From positions 1-47,987 of the forward strand of contig CAHJWI010000035.1 in the NCBI GenBank assembly GCA_903642225.1: DNA of 47,987 bases. Direction: 5' to 3'. A model generated the notes under the pieces. The model did no database searches. It saw only the letters and a program-made list of their open reading frames with translations, and had not been told where the DNA came from. This DNA is from Acidobacteriaceae bacterium (lineage in GTDB: Bacteria > Acidobacteriota > Terriglobia > Terriglobales > Acidobacteriaceae). The position numbers and the translations under genes are program-made. Positions 1 through 7,592 of the stretch are shown here, one piece after another (position 1 is the first letter of the stretch; the number at the start of each line of letters is the position of its first letter).

Positions 1-1294
1 GGCGGTTGAGGGCGTGGACGACGCGGGTGGGTTCGAGCCGCTCGTCGGCGGGGATGGATTCCTGTTTGAAGACGGCGGCCAGGACGACTTCGTCGGCGGC
101 GGAGAGGGAATCGACGAGGTCGGCCTCGAAGATGTTGCGGCGCAAGGTGTTAGAGCGCGGTTCCAAGACGCAGACGAGGCGGCGGCTGGGATAGGCGGAG
201 CGGAGGGCGCGGAGGGTTTCGCGGATGGCGGTGGGGTGGTGAGCGAAGTCGTCGATGACGGTGATGCCGTGGACTTGTGCACGGACCTCGAGGCGGCGCT
301 TGACGGAGCGAAAGGTGCGGAGGGCTTCCTCGATAGCGGCTGCGCCAATTCCCTGCCCCGCGGCGAGCGCGGCGGCGGCGGTGGCGTTGAGGGCGTTGTG
401 TTCGCCGGCCATGGGGAGCTCGAGATGTGCGAAGGGCTGGCCCCGGCGGAGGAGTGTCCAGCGGGGTGTGCTGCCGGGCTGGAAGGCGGTGATCTGCCAG
501 TGGCTGCTGGGCTCGAAGCCGTAGCGCTCGACGGGGCAGAAGGCGCGGGCGACGCACTCGGTGATGTTTTCGCTGCGGTCGTAGGCGACGATGCGGCCGC
601 GGCGGGGGAGGAGGTTGACGAGGCGCTTGAAGGCGGTCTTGACCTGGGCGAGGTCGGCGTAGATGTCGGCATGGTCGAACTCGACGTGGGTGAGGATGAG
701 GGCGTCGGGGAAGTAGTGGAGGAACTTGGGGCCCTTGTCGAAGAAGGCGGTGTCGTACTCGTCGCCTTCGAGGATGAAGGGTTTTGTTTCGGCGTTGACG
801 CGGTAGCTGGTGCCGAAGTTTTCGACGACTCCGCCGACGAGGAAGCTGGGGGCGAACTCTGGATGCGTCCGTGAGGCGATTTCGTAGATCCAGGCGAGCA
901 TGGAGGTGGTGGTGGTTTTGCCGTGGGTGCCGCTGACGACGAGGGGCTCGCGGGTGCGGAGGAACTCGTCGTGGATCATGCTGGCCATGGAGCAGAAGGG
1001 GATGCGGCGGTCGAGGACGGCTTCGAGCTCGGGGTTGCCGCGGGAGATGGCGTTGCCGACGACGACGAGGTCGGGGGTGTCGTCCCCGTCCGTTCCCAGG
1101 TGGGTCTCGTTATAGGGCTGCAGCAGAGGGATGCCCATGGCGGCAAGCTGGTCGGACATGGGCGGGTAGGCACCGGCGTCGGAGCCTGTGATGCGGTGGC
1201 CCTGGGCGAGGAGCATGCCGGCGAGCGAGGCCATGGCGGTGCCGCAGATGCCGATGAGATGGATGTGGCGGCGGGCGGTGTCGGTGTACGGCAT
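1..1294 (-). CDS. mpl: UDP-N-acetylmuramate:L-Ala-gamma-D-Glu-meso-DAP ligase Mpl (3' end beyond window)
   Basis: This is a Mur-ligase family enzyme that attaches recycled tripeptide (L-Ala-D-Glu-meso-DAP) to UDP-MurNAc in the cytoplasm. The start is ATG at 1294, and 431 codons are visible before the left edge cuts the C-terminus. The N-terminal nucleotide-binding stretch HLIGICGTAMASLAG (residues 12-26) followed by GSD fits Mpl better than MurC. The ATP loop GTHGKTTT is at residues 122-129. Central-domain motifs EGDEYDTAFFD and HVEFDHAD and the C-terminal-domain DDFAHHPTAI are all visible. The gene is last in a minus-strand run that also holds ldcA and dapF, which fits a tripeptide-recycling role. 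It lies 16 bp from the ridA-like stop. MurC is the alternative, but the ICGT motif and the context favour Mpl. Confidence 0.9.
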   Translation of the reverse strand, partial: MPYTDTARRHIHLIGICGTAMASLAGMLLAQGHRITGSDAGAYPPMSDQLAAMGIPLLQPYNETHLGTDGDDTPDLVVVGNAISRGNPELEAVLDRRIPFCSMASMIHDEFLRTREPLVVSGTHGKTTTTSMLAWIYEIASRTHPEFAPSFLVGGVVENFGTSYRVNAETKPFILEGDEYDTAFFDKGPKFLHYFPDALILTHVEFDHADIYADLAQVKTAFKRLVNLLPRRGRIVAYDRSENITECVARAFCPVERYGFEPSSHWQITAFQPGSTPRWTLLRRGQPFAHLELPMAGEHNALNATAAAALAAGQGIGAAAIEEALRTFRSVKRRLEVRAQVHGITVIDDFAHHPTAIRETLRALRSAYPSRRLVCVLEPRSNTLRRNIFEADLVDSLSAADEVVLAAVFKQESIPADERLEPTRVVHALNR

Positions 1295-1310
1295 TGCGCC
1301 AGTTTACGGG

Positions 1311-1694
1311 TTAGCCGACGGCGATGGCTTCGATCTCGATCTTCCAGGCGGGGTTGACGAGGCCGGCGATGATAACCGTGGTGGCGGGGCTGTGTGCGCC
1401 CATGGCGGCTTCGCGGGCGGGGCGGGCGCCGGCGAGGTCGGCACGGTCGGCGAAGATGAAGGTCATCTTGACGATGTTGTGGACGGTGAGGCCGGCGGCG
1501 GCGAGTTGCGCGCCGAGGTTGTGCCAGGCGAGCTCGGCCTGGGCGGCGATGCCTTCGGGCGCGGTGCCGTCGGCATGGATGCCGAGCTGGCCGCTGACGT
1601 AGACCGTGCGGGTGGCGGCGTTGACTTCAACGGCCTGGCTGTAGGCGGCGAGGGGCTGGGGTGCGTCTGGTGCGTTAAACGGGCGGATGGTCAT
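1311..1694 (-). CDS. RidA/YjgF/YER057c-like protein lacking the catalytic arginine
   Basis: A 127-residue protein of the Rid family, small trimeric proteins of which the archetype RidA hydrolyses reactive enamine/imine intermediates made by PLP enzymes. Family landmarks are VYVSGQLGI near residue 50, an NLGAQLAAAG helix, VKMTFIFADRADL, and a C-terminal VNPAWKIEIEAIAVG. At the position where RidA has the substrate-carboxylate-binding arginine in a PAR motif, this protein reads SPATTVI, so the arginine is replaced by threonine. That places it among the Rid subgroups not known to have imine deaminase activity. Its start lies inside the end of ldcA (20 bp overlap), so the two are probably co-translated. 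The substrate cannot be read from the sequence. Confidence 0.85.
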   Translation of the reverse strand: MTIRPFNAPDAPQPLAAYSQAVEVNAATRTVYVSGQLGIHADGTAPEGIAAQAELAWHNLGAQLAAAGLTVHNIVKMTFIFADRADLAGARPAREAAMGAHSPATTVIIAGLVNPAWKIEIEAIAVG

Positions 1695-2775
1695 GGTGCT
1701 GTTTCGATGACGGGGTCTGGACGGCAGATTCGAGGAAGCGGAGGGTGGGTTTGGCGGTGAGGTCGAGTTCTGCCTGGACGTTGAGGGGGACTGTGCGGTT
1801 GGGGGTGTCGACGTGGCCGCACTGGAGGCCGATGGCGACGGGGCCTTCGAAGAACTGGAGGCGGTGGAGGAGGGCGGCTTCGAGGAGGTCGTTTTCCTGT
1901 TGGCGGGCTTCGGGGCCGGTGGCGATGAGGCACTGGGCCATGTCGCCGAAGACGATGGCTTTTACGTGGTCGTTGAGGATGCCGGCGAACTGGAGGTGGA
2001 GGAGCATGCGGTCCCACTGGTAAGCCCTGGTGCCGACTTCTTCGAGGAAGAGGATGCTGTTTGTTTCCGGTGGTTGGAGGGCGTAGGGGGTGCCGAGGGA
2101 TTCGGTGAGGAGGGTGAGGCAGCCGCCGAAGAGCTGGCCCTGCGCCGTGGTGAGTCTGCGGGCCGCCGGTGCTGCGTCAGACCCCACCCCTTCGGGCAAA
2201 GAGCGCCCAAAAGAATGGGGCACCCACGGGTCGTTCTCCGCAGCCAAGGCTGGCCGGAGGAGGCGGAGGCCGTCCTGCGGGCCGAGGGTCCAGGGTTCGG
2301 TTTGGGTAAGGGCGGAGGTGAAGCTGGGAAGGTCGATGCCGTGTGCCAGGCTGTCGCCGCGGGCAAAGTCGGGCGAGAGCATGGGGGCGTAGAAGGTGAC
2401 GAGGCCGCAGGTTTGAGCGAGGAAGATGTGGAGCGTGGTGTGGTCGCTGAAGCCGAGGAAGGGTTTGGGGTTGCGGCGGATGAGGTCGGCGCCGAGAAGG
2501 GGGAGAAGTTCTGCGGTGCCCCAGCCGCCGCGGATGCAGAGGACCGCGTCGATGGTTGGGTCGGCGAAGGCGGCGTGGAGGTCTGCGGCGCGCTGCATGG
2601 CGGTGCCGGCATAGTAGAGGGGCCCGGCGGCGAGGGCATGCGGGAAGACGACGGGCTCGTAGCCGAGGGTGCGCAGGCGTTCGAGGCCGAGGGCGACGAG
2701 CTCCGGTTTAGGTGTGCTGGCGGGGGAGACGATGGCGATGCGTGCGCCGGGGCGGAGGGCGGGCGGCTTCAGCAT
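1675..2775 (-). CDS. ldcA: LD-carboxypeptidase (peptidase S66 family)
   Basis: A 366-residue serine carboxypeptidase of the LdcA/MccF family. LdcA removes the terminal D-Ala from recycled tetrapeptides to give the tripeptide used by Mpl. Motifs seen: IAIVSPAS at residues 13-20, the oxyanion segment RGGWGT near 82-87, the nucleophile motif GFSDHT with Ser110, the glutamate segment ILFLEEVG near 241-248, and the histidine segment QCGHVDTPNRTVPLN near the C-terminus. There is no signal peptide, which fits a cytosolic recycling enzyme. Residues about 182-198 do not look like the family and are encoded by a palindromic repeat (2180-2229). The start overlaps the dapF stop by 7 bp and the end overlaps the RidA-like start, indicating one operon. 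Confidence 0.9.
   Translation of the reverse strand: MLKPPALRPGARIAIVSPASTPKPELVALGLERLRTLGYEPVVFPHALAAGPLYYAGTAMQRAADLHAAFADPTIDAVLCIRGGWGTAELLPLLGADLIRRNPKPFLGFSDHTTLHIFLAQTCGLVTFYAPMLSPDFARGDSLAHGIDLPSFTSALTQTEPWTLGPQDGLRLLRPALAAENDPWVPHSFGRSLPEGVGSDAAPAARRLTTAQGQLFGGCLTLLTESLGTPYALQPPETNSILFLEEVGTRAYQWDRMLLHLQFAGILNDHVKAIVFGDMAQCLIATGPEARQQENDLLEAALLHRLQFFEGPVAIGLQCGHVDTPNRTVPLNVQAELDLTAKPTLRFLESAVQTPSSKQHHDHPPV
2180..2229. repeat. Palindromic REP-like element inside ldcA
   Basis: An imperfect inverted repeat: the left arm CCCCACCCCTTCGGGC pairs with a right arm ending AAAAGAATGGGGCACCC, with a short loop between. The right arm shares CAAAAGAATGGGG with the intergenic copy at 6569-6615 and GGGGCACCC with the copy at 45001-45073. 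Here the element is read in frame and contributes about 17 residues to LdcA. Confidence 0.7.
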
Positions 2776-3590
2776 GTGGGTTGCGTAGACGTGATGCTGG
2801 CCTGACCGGTGCAGATGATGTGGGCCGGGCCGGTCAGCCGCATGGGCTGATCGTTTGCGGGCCAGTCGACCTGCTGGGTGCCGCCCAGATTAGTCGCCTG
2901 GAGAGTGCGGGCGCCGTTGCGTAGAGCGATGGTGGCAGCGGCGGAGGCGCAGGTGCCGGTGCCGCTGGAAGTGGTGGGGCCGACGCCGCGTTCGTAGATG
3001 CGAAACTCTATCTCCGTCGGGCTGACGACGTGAACAAACTCGACGTTGGTGCCCTTGGGGAAGTCTGGATGGGTGCAGATATAGGCGCCGAGGACCTCCC
3101 ACGGTTTGGCACAGACGCGGAAGTCCGGGTCGTCAGTGAAGAGGATGAAATGGGGGTTGCCGACGTCGACAAAGGCGCCCTCGACGTTACCAATGCCGTC
3201 GACGTGGACGGTGCGTTCGGTGATGCTGGGGACGCCCATATCGGTGGCGACGGTGAAGTGCTCGCCGCTGCACTGCAAGATGTGGGAGGTGCGGGGCCCG
3301 CCGCCTGTGATGAGTGCGGAGGTTTCCAGGCCTTCGTCGTAGGCGAGCCAGGCAGCGACGCAGCGGGTGCCGTTGCCGCTGAGCTCAGCCTCAGAGCCGT
3401 CGTGGTTGAAGAGGCGGAGGACGTGTTCGCCTGTGGGCTGGCGATCGAGGAATTCGACGCCGTCGGCGCCGACGCCGAAGTGGCGTGAGCAAAGGGCGCG
3501 GGCGATGGAGGCGTGTTCGCCATTCGTATAGATATCGTCGACGATGAGGAAATCGTTGCCGCAGGCATGGGCTTTGACGAAGGGGATCAT
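2769..3590 (-). CDS. dapF: Diaminopimelate epimerase
   Basis: DapF (273 aa) interconverts LL- and meso-diaminopimelate in the cytoplasm, supplying meso-DAP for peptidoglycan and for lysine. It is PLP-independent and uses two cysteines as acid and base. Both are visible: one in LSGNGTRC in the N-terminal half, the other in SSGTGTCASA in the C-terminal half. The N-terminal KAHACGNDFLIVDD and the RLFNHDGSEAELSGNG segment are typical. Length is normal for the family. The start overlaps the upstream glycosyltransferase stop (ATGA, 4 bp) and the end overlaps the ldcA start by 7 bp. DapF, LdcA and Mpl all act on DAP or DAP-containing peptides. Confidence 0.95.
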   Translation of the reverse strand: MIPFVKAHACGNDFLIVDDIYTNGEHASIARALCSRHFGVGADGVEFLDRQPTGEHVLRLFNHDGSEAELSGNGTRCVAAWLAYDEGLETSALITGGGPRTSHILQCSGEHFTVATDMGVPSITERTVHVDGIGNVEGAFVDVGNPHFILFTDDPDFRVCAKPWEVLGAYICTHPDFPKGTNVEFVHVVSPTEIEFRIYERGVGPTTSSGTGTCASAAATIALRNGARTLQATNLGGTQQVDWPANDQPMRLTGPAHIICTGQASITSTQPTC

Positions 3591-5482
3591 GGCTGTCGTC
3601 CTTTGAACCGGTCGGAGCGGTACAGGCGGGCGCAGGGCTGGCCGGTGTGGCAGAGGATTTCCAGTTCGGTGAGGCCTGCCGGGTGCGCTTTGACAGCCTC
3701 CGCGACGGGATCGGGGTCTCGGCCGGAGTCACGGTCGGTGCCGGTGGGCGGCCACTCCAGCGTGACAACGAGATTGGCGTGTTCCGCCGGTGCGGCTTTG
3801 GCGGCGTTAAAGGACTGCGAATCCAGCGGACTGACGAGGCGCTTGAGGTCGATACCGGCATCCTGGATGGCGCCGATATGGTCGTTGGTATTGATCATGA
3901 TGACGGCGTTGGGGCCAGCGTTGAGCAGTTCGGTCGCGAGGGCTTTTTCAAAGGGGATGCGGGTGCGCGAGTTGACCTGTGCCTCTTCAAAGACAAGGGG
4001 TGGGCGGCTGAGCCATTGCCACGGATATTGGTGCAGGGCTTCAAGGATGGTGCCGACTGTGCCAAACATGCAGAAGGTGTTGAGAACGATGGCGAGGAGC
4101 GATGCCGGGACCAGGGCGTCAGCGAGGCGGAGGCGGGCTGGTTTTTTGCTGCTGGTTGCCGGTTGCTGGTTGCTGGTTGCTGGTGCGGTGCTGTTCGCTG
4201 CTTCGTGGTGCTTGTTTCCACTCGCTCGCAGTACTCTCCAGAACGCAGCCATGGCATACGTGCCGAAGATGGCGAAGGCAGGCAGCAACTCCACACCGTA
4301 GCGGGAGTTGTACCAGGCGTGCGGGTAGACCTGTGGGATGAAGATGGGCACCGCACCATAGGCAATGGAGTAGATGTAGAACGGCAGCGGCAGCCAGAGG
4401 AGCACGGAGATGCGAGTGAGTTTTGAGCGCCACAGGAGCCACGTGCCGGCAATGGAGCCGAGGAAGAGCGCAAAGCCGGTTTCGTAGGCAGCGGCGTCAA
4501 GCTGGGCTGCGCGCGTGTAGTACAGGAAGGCGTAAAGTGGGTTGTGCCAGCCGTGGTACTTGCCGGCGCTGGGCGGGCTCGTCTTTTTTAGGATTGCCTG
4601 GGCGGAATAGGGGCCGCGCATGAAGTCGAGCCAGTCGCCCTGGTATTTGGCGTTGTAGAGGAACCAGAGGAGCGGGCCGGCGACGATGATGGCCGTGGCG
4701 GTTGCGAAGGCCGCGGTGGTTTGGGTGCGGGTTGCGGGCGCGCTGCGGACCCAGTGCCACGCGAGGATGCACCAGATGGCGGCGCCGGCAATCCAGCCGT
4801 CGTAGCGGGTGAAGACCATGGCGAAGACGAGGGTGGCGGCGACGAGCATGCGGGCGGAGACGGTGCGGGCTTTTGCGTCGCGGAGGGCGTCTGCGGCCTC
4901 CATCGTCATGACTGTTGACCAAACGAGGAGCGCCAGAAAGAGCGGCTCGGTCATTGCCGTGGTGGAGAGGTAAAGCAGGTTCGGGTTGAGCGCCATGAAG
5001 GCTGTGGCCACGAATGCCCACGAGATGGGCATAAGTCGGCGGGCGAGGCGGTAGAGGCCGAGGTTGCCGCAGATGTAGGCGGCCAGCGACGGCAAGGCGC
5101 CGGCAAAGCCGTTTTGCCACCAGTCCATGCGCTGCACGAATGGGAGCATGAGGATGTGCGGCAGCGGCAGCCAGACGCCACCAAGTTGACCGAGGCCCGG
5201 GTAGCGTGCGTCGAGGATGCGGCGAGCAATGCCAAGGTGAGCCACCGCGTCGCCGTAGAGCAGGAGCCAGCCGTTGCGCGCACAAACGAGAAACGCCAGA
5301 AAGCCAAGGACGAGCGAGGCCATGGCGACGGGAAAGAGTTCCTGCCGGTGCGCGGGGTAGATGCCGTCGGGGGTGCGGTTGCGGAACTCTGGCGGGAGGG
5401 CGGACGCGCGAACGGGGCGGTGCGCGGCGCGAGTCCTTATAGCGTTTGAGCGAGGTGCCGAGATGGTGCGGGTGCGGGGCAT
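3587..5482 (-). CDS. GT-C fold integral-membrane glycosyltransferase (PMT/ArnT-like)
   Basis: A multi-pass membrane protein of about 631 residues, probably transferring a sugar from a polyprenyl-phosphate donor on the outer face of the inner membrane. It has about ten hydrophobic segments. The first is followed by an extracytoplasmic GDAVAHLGIARR motif, where GT-C enzymes carry their catalytic acidic residue. A soluble C-terminal region of roughly 190 residues follows a linker rich in Ala, Thr, Asn and Gln near residue 437, encoded by a 7-bp tandem repeat (4154-4184). I chose the ATG at 5482; an ATG at 5599 would overlap the deacetylase, and 5323 would start just before the first membrane helix. 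No start has a good ribosome binding site. The acceptor is unknown; the stop overlaps the dapF start by 4 bp. Confidence 0.75.
   Translation of the reverse strand: MPRTRTISAPRSNAIRTRAAHRPVRASALPPEFRNRTPDGIYPAHRQELFPVAMASLVLGFLAFLVCARNGWLLLYGDAVAHLGIARRILDARYPGLGQLGGVWLPLPHILMLPFVQRMDWWQNGFAGALPSLAAYICGNLGLYRLARRLMPISWAFVATAFMALNPNLLYLSTTAMTEPLFLALLVWSTVMTMEAADALRDAKARTVSARMLVAATLVFAMVFTRYDGWIAGAAIWCILAWHWVRSAPATRTQTTAAFATATAIIVAGPLLWFLYNAKYQGDWLDFMRGPYSAQAILKKTSPPSAGKYHGWHNPLYAFLYYTRAAQLDAAAYETGFALFLGSIAGTWLLWRSKLTRISVLLWLPLPFYIYSIAYGAVPIFIPQVYPHAWYNSRYGVELLPAFAIFGTYAMAAFWRVLRASGNKHHEAANSTAPATSNQQPATSSKKPARLRLADALVPASLLAIVLNTFCMFGTVGTILEALHQYPWQWLSRPPLVFEEAQVNSRTRIPFEKALATELLNAGPNAVIMINTNDHIGAIQDAGIDLKRLVSPLDSQSFNAAKAAPAEHANLVVTLEWPPTGTDRDSGRDPDPVAEAVKAHPAGLTELEILCHTGQPCARLYRSDRFKGRQP
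4154..4184. repeat. 7-bp tandem repeat (GGTTGCY x4) within a coding region
   Basis: Four adjacent copies of a heptamer, GGTTGCC followed by three GGTTGCT, plus a partial GGT. It lies inside the GT-C glycosyltransferase gene and encodes part of an Ala/Thr/Asn/Gln-rich linker. The unit length is not a multiple of three, so gain or loss of one copy would change the reading frame. Confidence 0.9.
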
Positions 5483-5570
5483 GTGTCTGCCGTTAGGGTA
5501 TCGTGCCGCCGAGATGGCACTTGAGCGTAGGTTTCCCGAGTGGACCTTGTCTAAAAGTGCAGAGGTGGGA

Positions 5571-6497
5571 CTACTTGTCGTGGACGGCTGCGGCGCCATC
5601 CGGGCAAAGTTGTTCCAGTTTTGCGTAGGGCTTCTCTTTCTCGGCGGTGTCCATGCTGCGTATGGACATGAGAAGTTCGGTGTAGCTGCCGCCGCCTTCG
5701 TCGCCGCCTTCCGGGTCGGTGCGGTAGTGCCTGTCTTTCAGAGCCTTTGGCATTTCGACGAATCGGAAACCTTTGCTGCGGTAGAGGTTCAGCAGTTCCG
5801 GCAGCATCCTGGCGTCAAAGGCGCCGAGGTGCATGAGCAGGACGTACGGTATGTCTTTGCCGAAGAGTTGCTGGGCCAGCTTTCGATTGGCGTCCATGTA
5901 CTGCTCGGCGACCTGCAGGTAGCTGTCGTGCAGATACTGCAGTGCGGCGGTGTCGCCGGTGGCGGAGCAGCGCGCGTAGGGGTCGTTCCACAGGTAATCT
6001 TCGAAGTCCATGGTGACCTCGGCAATCTTGTAGCCGCGCGCGAGCAGGCCTGCGCGCACGGCGCGGTGCTTTTCGACAGTGTCACCTTCATGCAGAAAGG
6101 GGTAGCGGAACCATAGGTGATCGCCGTGGTGGTCGAAGCGCTTGAGCATGGCTTCGTTTTTGTCGACGTCAGCGAGAAACTTTTCGGCAGTGAGATCGTT
6201 GATGTCGGGGTGCGACCAGGTGTGGTTGCCGAGCGGGTTGCCGCCATCGTGCCAGGCCTGCAGGATGCCGAGGGTTTCTGGTTCATCCTGAACGCTTAGG
6301 GCGTTGATAAAGCCGTAGATTTTTGGCATGCGCTGCTGCTTGAGCGTGTGCAGGATGGAATCGGCTATTTGCTGGCGGGTGACCGTGGGCGGCATGTCGC
6401 CGTGCGCCGGCAGGTCGTCAAAGGTGATGGCGAGCTTTTGGGCAGAAAGGCTGAGGGTGCCGGCAAGAGCTGTGCAGGTGAGCAAAAGGCGAAGCAT
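5571..6497 (-). CDS. Secreted polysaccharide deacetylase (NodB homology, CE4)
   Basis: A 308-residue carbohydrate esterase family 4 protein. A signal peptide (MLRLLLTCTALAGTLSLSA) suggests export to the periplasm or cell surface. CE4 motif 1 appears as AITFDDLPAH with the catalytic and metal-binding Asp pair, motif 2 as GNHTWSHPD with the metal-binding His pair, and motif 3 as FRYPFL. CE4 enzymes remove N- or O-acetyl groups from chitin oligomers, peptidoglycan or surface polysaccharides; the substrate here is not evident. The next gene downstream (89 bp) is a membrane glycosyltransferase, so a role in cell-surface glycan synthesis or modification is reasonable inference. Confidence 0.85.
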   Translation of the reverse strand: MLRLLLTCTALAGTLSLSAQKLAITFDDLPAHGDMPPTVTRQQIADSILHTLKQQRMPKIYGFINALSVQDEPETLGILQAWHDGGNPLGNHTWSHPDINDLTAEKFLADVDKNEAMLKRFDHHGDHLWFRYPFLHEGDTVEKHRAVRAGLLARGYKIAEVTMDFEDYLWNDPYARCSATGDTAALQYLHDSYLQVAEQYMDANRKLAQQLFGKDIPYVLLMHLGAFDARMLPELLNLYRSKGFRFVEMPKALKDRHYRTDPEGGDEGGGSYTELLMSIRSMDTAEKEKPYAKLEQLCPDGAAAVHDK

Positions 6498-6568
6498 GGG
6501 AGCACCCAGAGTACGCGAGATTGGCCGGTGACAGAGTATGCATTTTAAGTGAGAGGTAGGGCCATGAG

Positions 6569-6615
6569 AAACCCACCCTTCCGCAAGGGAGTTGCAAAAG
6601 AATGGGGTCGGGGTT
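6569..6615. repeat. Intergenic palindromic REP-like element
   Basis: An imperfect inverted repeat between the PfkB-type kinase and the deacetylase. Outer arms AAACCC and GGGTTT flank inner arms CCCACCCTT and AAGAATGGGG. It shares CAAAAGAATGGGG with the element inside ldcA. It lies in the roughly 130-bp gap between two minus-strand genes and could form a hairpin in the transcript. Confidence 0.65.
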
Positions 6616-6629
6616 TCGTGGCGTTGTGA

Positions 6630-7574
6630 TCAGGCGTCGAGGTGGCTGAGTTCGCGGAAGCTTTGGAAGCGTTCGTTGATCTCGGTGCGGCTTGTGTGTT
6701 GCAGGCGCTCGGTGCCGAACTGCTCGACGGCGAAGCTGCCCATGACGCCGCCGTAGAAGAGTGCGGTTTTGAAGACGGCGGGGGTGAGCGCGGATTGCGA
6801 CGCGATGTAGCCGTAAAAGCCGCCAGCGAAACTGTCACCCGCACCGGTGGGGTCGACGACCTGCTCGATGGGGAGGGCCGGTGCACGAAAAGGCTTTGGG
6901 ACTTCGCCAAGGTCGGGGAACGATGCGGCGCTGAAAAAGGCGGTGGCACCGTACTCGCCGTGCTTGATGACGAGGGACTTGGGGCCGAGAGCCATAACCT
7001 TTTTACTTGCGGCGACAAGGTTGTGTTCTCCGCTCAGGAGGCGGGCTTCCGTGTCGTTGATGATGAGAATGTCGAGCTCGGCGAGGACCTTGTCGAGGTT
7101 GCCGCGGTGGTCGTTGATCCAGTAGTTCATGGTGTCGCCGGCAACCAGCTTGACGTTGGGCATTTGCTGGCGAACTTGTAACTGCAAGACGGGGTCTATG
7201 TTGGCGAGGAATAAGTAGTCGGAGTCGGAGTAACTGGCCGGAATTTTAGGAGCAAAGGTGCCGAAAACGTTGAGGTCGGTACCGAGAGTTTTGGCTTCGG
7301 CCATAGTGCCTTCATAACTGCCGGTCCAGTGGAAGGAGAGACCGTCCGCGTGCTCGATGCCTGCGATGTCGATGTCCTTGCTGGTGAAGACGGATTGCTG
7401 GCGGGGGCCGAAGTCTTTGCCAACAACGCCGACGACGCGAACCGGCGTGAAGAAGGACGCTGCAAGCGCGAAGTGGGTGGCAGCGCCGCCGAGCACTTTA
7501 TCGCGATGACCGGTGGGGGTGGTAAGTGTGTCGAATGCTACGGAACCAACTACAAGAATGGACATATGCCTCAT
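6630..7574 (-). CDS. PfkB-family carbohydrate/nucleoside kinase
   Basis: A 314-residue ribokinase-fold kinase. The N-terminal glycine motif is GGAATHFALAASFF. The C-terminal PfkB signature DPTGAGDSFAGGF carries the catalytic Asp and the anion hole, and NDTEARLLSG is the usual middle motif. The start ATG at 7574 is 18 bp after the mtnP stop, so the pair is probably one transcript. MtnP releases adenine and methylthioribose 1-phosphate, so a role in nucleoside or pentose salvage is possible, but the phosphoryl acceptor cannot be assigned from sequence. An ATG at 7565 is an equally plausible start. Confidence 0.85.
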   Translation of the reverse strand: MRHMSILVVGSVAFDTLTTPTGHRDKVLGGAATHFALAASFFTPVRVVGVVGKDFGPRQQSVFTSKDIDIAGIEHADGLSFHWTGSYEGTMAEAKTLGTDLNVFGTFAPKIPASYSDSDYLFLANIDPVLQLQVRQQMPNVKLVAGDTMNYWINDHRGNLDKVLAELDILIINDTEARLLSGEHNLVAASKKVMALGPKSLVIKHGEYGATAFFSAASFPDLGEVPKPFRAPALPIEQVVDPTGAGDSFAGGFYGYIASQSALTPAVFKTALFYGGVMGSFAVEQFGTERLQHTSRTEINERFQSFRELSHLDA

Positions 7575-7592
7575 TGTGCTTAACCGGCTGAC

